A stretch of DNA of 64,000 nucleotides from Aurelia coerulea. Lineage: Eukaryota; Cnidaria; Scyphozoa; Semaeostomeae; Ulmaridae. This document shows, in pieces, positions 53,701-62,700 of the stretch. The notes below the pieces were generated by a model. The model made no database searches, was not told where the DNA came from, and saw only the letters and a program-made list of their open reading frames with translations. How positions within the stretch are numbered: the stretch's first letter is position 1; every line of letters starts with the position of its first letter. The stretch is taken from the NCBI GenBank assembly GCA_039566865.1, contig CM076962.1, positions 4,644,743 through 4,708,742 on the forward strand. The letters run 5' to 3'. Made by a program: the position numbers and the translations under genes.

Positions 53701-56700
53701 ACAGACTTTACTATCATGGAGGAGTTGGAGGCGAAAGAGAATGGCAAGTCTGCGCATCCACTCAAGCTTGTTCGTTCCAGAGATGAATTCTGTTCCCCGT
53801 CCCCATTGTCTAAGAACCAATCACGCTCGGTTTTTGATTTCTAGAAAGTATTTTTCTCGCTCGCTTTGCATCTGATTGGTTGGTACTAGAACAATCAGTG
53901 ATGTGCAACCAATCAGATGCAAGGTGAGCGAGGACAATACTTTCGAGAAATCAAAAACTGAACGTGATTGGTCCTTGACAATGGGAACGGGCGATAGAAT
54001 TTATCTCTGGAACGAACAAGCTTGAATGGATATGGAGACTTTACCTTTTCCTTTCGCTTTCAACTACCCTAAAATAGTAAAGTCTGCACGCAGGCTACCC
54101 GTTAAAGGGAATAGACATAGTTACATCGAGCTACGCACCGATCGAAGGTGTTGTGGCGCAGTGGTGTAATCCTCTGACTTTGCAGCCAGAACAGTCAGGG
54201 GGACAGGGTTCGATACCCCGTAGAGCCCCACCACTTGAGCGTCATGACAATGGGTCGCGGACTCGATTAGCTCTAAGCTACTTCTGTGATCCCGGTGCTT
54301 GGCGCTAAAAACCGCAACTTCACCTTCACCCAATGACTCTTTACCTACACAATAAAACGGCACATGTGAAAAGTATCAAATACAAAATGGCACATTTTAA
54401 CTTGTTCCAGTTCAACTTTTAACCATGTCTTTTCCCTTTAATATCAAACACAAAAGGCTACTAAAGATTTTCCATTTATTGATTTAAATCATATATGATT
54501 TAAATATAGGGAACATAAATATATATCTATACATTTATTGGCTCAATGCCACATTGAATTTGTGTGTTTTACTTGCAAACTCGTATGTTGAACCTGGAAA
54601 ATATGAAGTAAAAGTCCCAAAAGCATATCATTTTTATTCTTGACATTTGCATTTGTGACAACCCCCTCTCTAATAATCCCCTCTACTTTAAGCCTCCTAT
54701 GTAGCCCCTGAAATTAAATAGCCCCCTGTTGGCTCAATAGAGCTTTTGCCGTAAGTGCATTTTAGAATTTTTGGGAGATCATTTCAAATCGACATAAAAT
54801 ATTTCTTGCCACCCATTTGCCTCATAAGAAAGTGGAGAATTTCTCTCTAACCCAAATCTCAAACAGCTTACCATAACGGAAAAATATTTGTCATTTTTTT
54901 CCCTTTTTTACCAGAATCTAGAATTGAGGCTGATGTCTGCTTTTTTGCAGGTTCGTTGACCCCTCTCCCTTCGTTCAGTCCCTGGGCTTGCAAACAGATG
55001 AACAACAGGTAACAGGAAATGTGATAAACATCCTTTTAGAGACAACTAACAGACAGTGGATGACTTAAAGCAGCTTTCAGGCAACATCACATATTACGTT
55101 AGAACTATAAAACTGACTGATAGAACTTATCTTATTAATTTAATTCATTAATTTAAGATTCAGAGACGGTCCCACATGTGAACAATCGTTAAGACTAATG
55201 TCTCGTTCAAATCTTACCCTGACCATCCCCCCCCCGGGCAGCCCGGGGGTCAACAAAAATTCCTTGCTCAAATGCCCGGGGGCCGGGGAAAAATCGGTGG
55301 TCAAATGCCCGGGGGCCGGGCAATGAGAAAATGCCATATTCCCAGTTACTGTATATTGCAAAAGCTCCTGTTCTAGTCAAATGCTATTCAAATGCCCGGG
55401 GGCCGGGGAAAAATCTACGGTCAAATGCCCGGGGGCCGGGAATATTTTTCGTGCAAATGCCCGGGGGTGTCCCGGGGGGGGGGATGGTCAGGGTAGGAAT
55501 TGAACGAGACATAATTCCATCCTTAGCAGCGTGAAATCATTGTTTTGATTACCTTGTACTTCCTAGGGGTTCTGATGGGAGGAAAAACTGTTAAAACTTG
55601 TTATAACTTAAAATATGCCAAGACGTCCACTGTACACAAGTTAACACTTTTGAAAAATTTTCATGAATTATGCCATTTTATAGGCTAAGACAATCTCTTT
55701 TCAGGTGAATAGATTATTAACTGAAATATTTTTTCATGACACAGCATGCAGATTTCTGTTTCGTTCCTCAGGATGCTCAAGAATTCTCCAAGTTATTCAT
55801 GTCTCTCCTGGAAAGTACATTAGCTAATCAGGTATTTTTGCTTAAACTTTTGCCTTTCTCCAAACCTTAACTGATGGTCCCCTTGCTGTATCGGGTAAGC
55901 AAGAAAATAGGTCCTGCTTTCAAAAATTCATTGCGCCAAGAGTACTTGACAGATTTTAATGATTCAAATTCTAGATAAAAACTGAATGACCAAATAATTG
56001 TCGAGATCTTTTCGCTTTTTATGAGCAATGAAGATATATGTAGGTACATTTGACTTTATGAAGTTTTCTTAGTTGCGAAATGCTTGAAACAGTATCGAAA
56101 AAACTTTATCCAATCGCAAAGAATCTCATCACACAGCAAAATACTAAAGGACATTTCACCTTTCTCAGGGACTATACGAAATAGATTTTCACACAAATGC
56201 AAAAGTTTTTCAATCCCAGAGCAATGAAATGTGCAGACGATATCCCTCACCCATGAAAGACTTTACTTCCTTGGTTGTTTTGAGTAAGGAGTTTCTTTAT
56301 GATTTGATCAAATGGTTGAGCCTTTTTCAGGTACCGGGTGTCCCAAAAAAGTACTCCTGTTTAAAAAATCACCAAAAATTGATTATCAAACCTTTGATAA
56401 AATTTTCTTTTTCAGTCGTTTTGTTTAAGACCCAAAAATATTCACAGATGATAAAATGTTTGCTTTTGATATAGCGAGGTTGAAAAATTACACGTTGAAA
56501 AACCTTATTTTGAGCTATAGTTGTTAAGCAAAATACTCAATCTTGCCTAAGAGTCCAAATTTTCAGATATTTTATCATCATTGAAATCTTTAATGATAGT
56601 GCACATGTATTTCTGTCATTTATGACCAAACTAGAAGCTTTCTATGCACAAAGAAATTGATCTGGTAATCATCAGTGCTTTCTCGTAGCATGATTCAAAA

Positions 56701-59700
56701 GCAGGCAGCTCTAAAAAGAGCTAAATTTGCCTATTTTTAAACTAATGACAAAATCAGCTATATCTTGGAAAATAATTTGGTCCTTGATCTACTTGACAAA
56801 AAAGAAAATTGAAGATCGGCCGTGTATTCAAATTTTGGTGATTTTTCAAACGGGAGTACTTTTTTTGGGACACCCGGTATTTCACAAGCATAAAATTTGC
56901 GTGAAGTTGAATTTACCTACATTTACAATGCTCATAAAAATGCTAGAAGCATAGCAAAAATACTTCGTTCTCTCTGCTATCAGGCAGAACTCGACTCATT
57001 CCAATCCATCAAGCACTATTGGTGCTTTAAATGTTCGAAATAGAACTTTTTTCTGTCTCATCCAGTACAAATCTGTTCTTCTTGTCCTATTGTTTTATAA
57101 TTTATGAAGGACAGAGTTAGCTCCTCTGTAATCAATCAATCTTAAATACAATCATGTAAAGTATCTTTTATATTCATTTTAGTTTGTTCGATTCAGTTGT
57201 AATGTTGTTATGTATTTTAGTCGTAGAGTATTTATGTCGAATTGCATTTAGGATTGATTGATAATGAATGAAACTGAAACTGACATCAGATGTATTAGGC
57301 TACATTTAGATTGCCCATTCCCCCTTGGTAAAGGAACTTTGAACTCTGTTGATTTGCTTTTGGCACAACCTCCTTTTTTATGGCTTCTATCGAGTCTGTA
57401 AGTTTTCTGGAGAAGGAGAAGTGACAAAAAGTAATAGCACTGGAATCGTTTTTAGATTGGTATTTAGACTTTAACTGTCAATATCGAACATGTGGCTTCT
57501 ACTACCTACTTGTAAATACAAATGTCGACACGCTACGTGGAAGGCTCTTTGTTCTTTATTCAAGGAATACTTCTTTTGCAATCATCTTCACCCGCTCCTG
57601 TATTAATCAACTGCGTAAAGTAGCGTTAATCATAGTTGATTAATACAGGAGCGGGTGTCATCTTTCATTTTCCAGCATGACAGTGTAAAAGACCTCGTTC
57701 AGGACCAGTACGGTGGGAAGTATGCATATGAAACGAGGTAGGTGTGATTACGAGATACCGTAGCAAAAACGGTTTTCATTAGAGCTACAGTATAGACAGG
57801 TTGGCTTGAACGTACAATGCATACAGAAGCTGTCATATACACAAAAGATTGAGGGTGGGGGCAGATCATGAATTGCCTTGGCATAAATTTCTGGTGTAAC
57901 GGGAATGTGAGTCAGAGAGTTGGCCCTTCTCAAACAGATGTACTCTAAACCTGAGCGAAAGAAACTGTGGATTATGAAGCCTCAGGCGAATCTTTGACCA
58001 ATTAAGCACCTTATATCTAAGAACCACTATCGCACCAGAATCGCAGGCTTTTTGTACAGTTTCTGCAGCCACTCGTATGAGAATAAAGTCATTACTCTCG
58101 ATAGAAATGTACACCATGCTTAAGGTTCTTCGCAATTTGTAAGATACGTACTCAAAAATTTACATTAAGGAACGTCTAATTCTAGAACCTCCCTGTTCCC
58201 CCAGATATGCTTCATTTAAATCTCAATGAAATTTTTGCATTCTCATCACATTGATCTAGCAAACTGTCTCTCATATTTCTTTTGCATGCCTTAGCTTCAG
58301 AACAATTAATAAAACAATTTTGCCCCTCGCTCCCTGGCCTCGTTTTGGGATTCATTCAAATGTTAAATTTGGGCCATGCAATTTTCTCAAAAGTGAGACA
58401 CTCTTTGGCCCCCCTATGCTTTTTCTCTCTGTCTGCCAAATTTCAACCAATTATATCAAGCCGTTGGGTACAGGGAGCTGTATGAAAACCCATTGGTTGC
58501 TGAAAAATTGATTTTGAGAAAGGCGCTGAAACAGTTTCTTAGCGTACAGTTCCAATGTTGAAAATGATTAACATTAATCTGGCCACAAGAGTAAACAGAG
58601 TAATCCTGTATGTATTTAGTGCAGAGTTTACAATTACAAAACTGGTATTATTACCGCAAAGTCCATTCAACAGGAAATCTTAATTTATTTTTAGTTTCAT
58701 TTTACTTTGTCTCGTAGATGTAATGCATGTGGGAAGTATTCGAGAACGGAATCTCAATTTTATGAGTTGGATTTGAATATACAAGGACATTTACTCTTGA
58801 AAGAATGCATCAAAGAGTTTTTGAAGGTATTGATTATTTCACTGACTACGCATTTTGCAACTCCGTTTCAATCGCAATCACATAAAGGATTAGACTGTTT
58901 TTCGGCCATGGACCAGATTATTTTTGAACCTGATTCAGTTTAATGGAATCTTATAGTGCATTGAAACATTTATGCCGAGATAATCAAACTTAATAAAACA
59001 AATTTTTGATTAAATCTGTCCTAGAAACTAGGATTTTGAAATAGTTATCTTCACGCTTCCAAAAGTTCAACGTACATAGATAATGATCCTTCATTCTTTA
59101 CTCCAAGCTGGGAATGCGTTACAACAACTGTCCCCGTCACATAAAATTTGATCGATCTCTTTCCTTCAAACAACATGTCAAATCTCTATGTAAGAAAGCC
59201 AGCCAAAAACTTCATGCTCTTAACCGAATATCCTGTTACATGGACACAGAAAAACTGCAGCAACTAATGCGTGCTTTCATATTATCCCATTTTAGCTATT
59301 GTCCACTTGTTTGGATGTTCTGCGATAGAACCTTGAATCAAAGAATAAATCACGTTCACGAAAGGGCTTTGCGCATTGCACAGAAAGATTACGAACATGA
59401 TTTTGGTTTTCTCCTGGAGCAAACAAATTCAGTACCCATCCATATAAGAAACCTACAGTTGCTTATGACTGAGATTTTTAAAACAAAATTAGATCTAAGT
59501 CCAACTTTTATGAAGGATATTTTCACGCAGCGGAACACTGGCTAGGCCTTGAGGCATGGGACCGACGCGCTGCTTCCAAAAGTACGCACTACGTCCTTTG
59601 GAATCGAGTCTGTAGCTTTCCTTGGAAATAGGATGTGGCAGCTGCTACCACACGAGATAAAAGACTCCAGCACCCTTCACATTTTCAAAAAGCAAATACG

Positions 59701-62700
59701 GTGCTGGAATGGTGATAAATGCAACTGTAGGCTTTGCAAAACATATGTACAACAGGTTGGGTTCATAACAGGATAGTTAGTGAAATTACTGTAATTATAC
59801 ATATACATATTATTTTTAGATTAGATTGTAAATTTTGTAAATAAGTAGGCCTTAAATAGCTGTAATTTTAGCTATGGTTTTGTTTTCAGCCTACTTTGTA
59901 AATATATTAGTGATGATGATGATGATGATGATGATGACTGCTTTCCACCCAAGGTTCCCATCGCTCGAGACACTGCTATCGGGTCTGGATTTCTAATATA
60001 AGCCTAACATCCAATGTGAAACAGGCTTGCAAAGAAATATATGGACAGGACTCTGCGACAAGAAACTCTACAAAAATGGACTTCCTTGTTTAGTGGCGTT
60101 TAACTAGATTTACGGTGATCGTTAAGAAACTGGAAATACTCCCAAAGCGGTTTTTTTACTAGGGCATACAGGACATGCTAGCAAAGAAAATGTCGCGATA
60201 TTTGTGTGGCGAGGGCGATTTGCACCTTCTCTTTGTGTATTTAGCAAAAAGGGGGAAATCTCTTTCTCGTTATGATATTTAGGCCCACTGTTTAAGAAAT
60301 TTGCAAAATACTGCAATTTCGTTATTTTTTGTGTGAAAATTGTGATTCGTGAATTTGCGATTTTGACAGGGTCAGTCCCGAAAAAATGTCTCCTCCCCCT
60401 TCATTGGTCAAAATATTCCAATAAAACTTTGTGAATAGTAGCACAATAGGTAGCTGCGAAAAGCCATAAAGTTTGATTGCAATAAACTTCCTCATTGCAG
60501 AGTTATCAGATGAAATCTACTAGAGGGGTAAATTTGCCCCTCCCCGACCAAAATAGGGTTAACAAAGAAAAGTTGTCAAAATCTAATTAAAGTTTGAGAA
60601 ATGTGAATACATACCTTCTGTTGTTTATTCAACAAGGCTTGACTGAACATTGGTATCTAATCCAGTGGTATGATGACGATATTTTTGGTTTTCGCAAATT
60701 ATTCCGCAGACTTTGCCCCAAGTCAGCTTGATCCAGAAATATAGGCGCTGCTCAAAATGGATTATTATAAGAATAGTAAAGATTGACAGAGCTGCAAAAG
60801 ATTGTCCTTGCTCCAGTCAAAGCACAGTATTTAATTTTTAATGTGCAAAGGCTGTTTTGTCCGTAAGCTCAGTTACATATATCCATATTAGTTTGTGCAT
60901 AGTTATTGTACATGAGTATGTGCAAAACCCCAGCAAATCTTCTTGTAGCATTTTCTTTGCAGGTGTCCGGCTTGTGATGGGACTGCCACGTATTTTAATA
61001 ATGTCATTGATCTTAAACTATGAGAATCATCCTTATACTGACAACATTTATCTAAACGTGCTGCTTACAGGAGGAGAAACTGGAAAATGACAACAAATAT
61101 TTCTGTACGAATTGTCAAGTCAAGCAAGATGCCACAAGAAAGATTGTTCTTCAATCGTTACCCCCAGTTCTCAATTTACAGCTGCTGCGTTTCGTATTTG
61201 ATAGGTACGTTGTCAGGAGGGTGGCTCCTGTTATACTCTTAATTATAATATATCCATAGCTTCAAGTACTGACATTGCTACTGCACAAAGTTTTTATAAT
61301 CGAATATTGTATTGTTTGATTTCTTCGGATGTTCTATCGTACTGAATGACTTATAATCTGGTAAATGGTGTTTTCTTAAACTAGCTGGTGACCCAATCAA
61401 AAGTGAACAATTTTGAAAAATCACTAACACTTAATTATGTCACCCAGTGGCGTGCTGGGGATGAGATCGCAGGGGGGGCAATAGGTCAATTTGGCGCCCC
61501 TTTCTAGACTTATGACTTATTGTCCCTTGTTTCCCCGTGTTCTTTGATTTGCTGATATCAGTTGCTCAATAGGGACTCGTACCATTACTCTTATGAAGTG
61601 GGTCCCCTGTTTCAAAACGGCGTAAACAAGCGGGAGTTCTCGTACACACAACAAAATCGCTTGGAGCTTAAACATTGAAAAGTAACCTTTTAGTACAAAA
61701 AATAATGTTTTCCTGACCTACCCATCACAGACAATATACCTTTCAAGCATTAATCTTCCTCTGTAGAAACAAAATAGATCCATCGCAGCTACGAGAACTC
61801 TAGGCCGTATCAACCGTTTTTTGGATGCAACAACAACAGCTGTCTAAATCGCAATTACAACAGTTGTTGTCCTTATTGGTTGAAAACTAAATTCTAGTAA
61901 TTTGATGGGTAAATACTTTGTAAGAGTAATGGTATGAGTCCCATTGACCAAGTGATAGCAGCGTTAGCTGAATTCGTCTATTCCAGTTCATTTGTTCATA
62001 CCAATACAGATTTTCTTTGCAAGGGAAGCAAGTCAATGCCACTTTTTCATGATAAAATGCTATTGAAAGTTCTCGAAAACTTCTTTCTAATTCTAAACTG
62101 TCAATGAGCTCGTCTTTGTCAAAGGAGAGAAATTTTTTTTCCAAACACCATCATCAGAAAGCCCTCAAGGAGCTCTTGAACCATCGTTGAGCGTATACGC
62201 GACGTGGAAAACGAATGCTCAGCGGCTGATGAGCTCACAGGAATGACAATTGCAATAGCATAAACGTGCCCTAAGATGGGATATGCATCCATGAGATCGT
62301 ACGTGGGATGACATAGCAGCTGCAAGGCACCAGAAAAGGATGGCAGCTTGCTCTTTTCGTCAGTTTGCTTTCTGTGTATCGCACCTGGCCAATCAAAATC
62401 TTCATCATAATCATCATAGTCCTCATGTACTCGTTGGTTCGTTTTCTGTTTGGCTGGTCTCTTGCATAGATACGCAAAAGATAATAACGTGAGAAGTAAC
62501 GGGTGTCCCAAAAAAATGTATACAGATTTGGTTGACTCCAGCAATGCGAATTTAGCTTTAATCAATGGCTAATCACTCTCAAAATGTTCCTCGATAGTTA
62601 GCTTGAACATAGATACCTCGCTTGTTGGTATTGGTGCTTTGAAAGCAGAAATATCAATCTTGAAAGCTCAAATATGCCTTAATGTATAAATCAACGAGAG

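Noticed and set aside
54147..54232. Possible functional tRNA gene
   Set aside because: Anticodon arm region does not fold as a tRNA, and the body continues as a SINE shared with 2017-2107.
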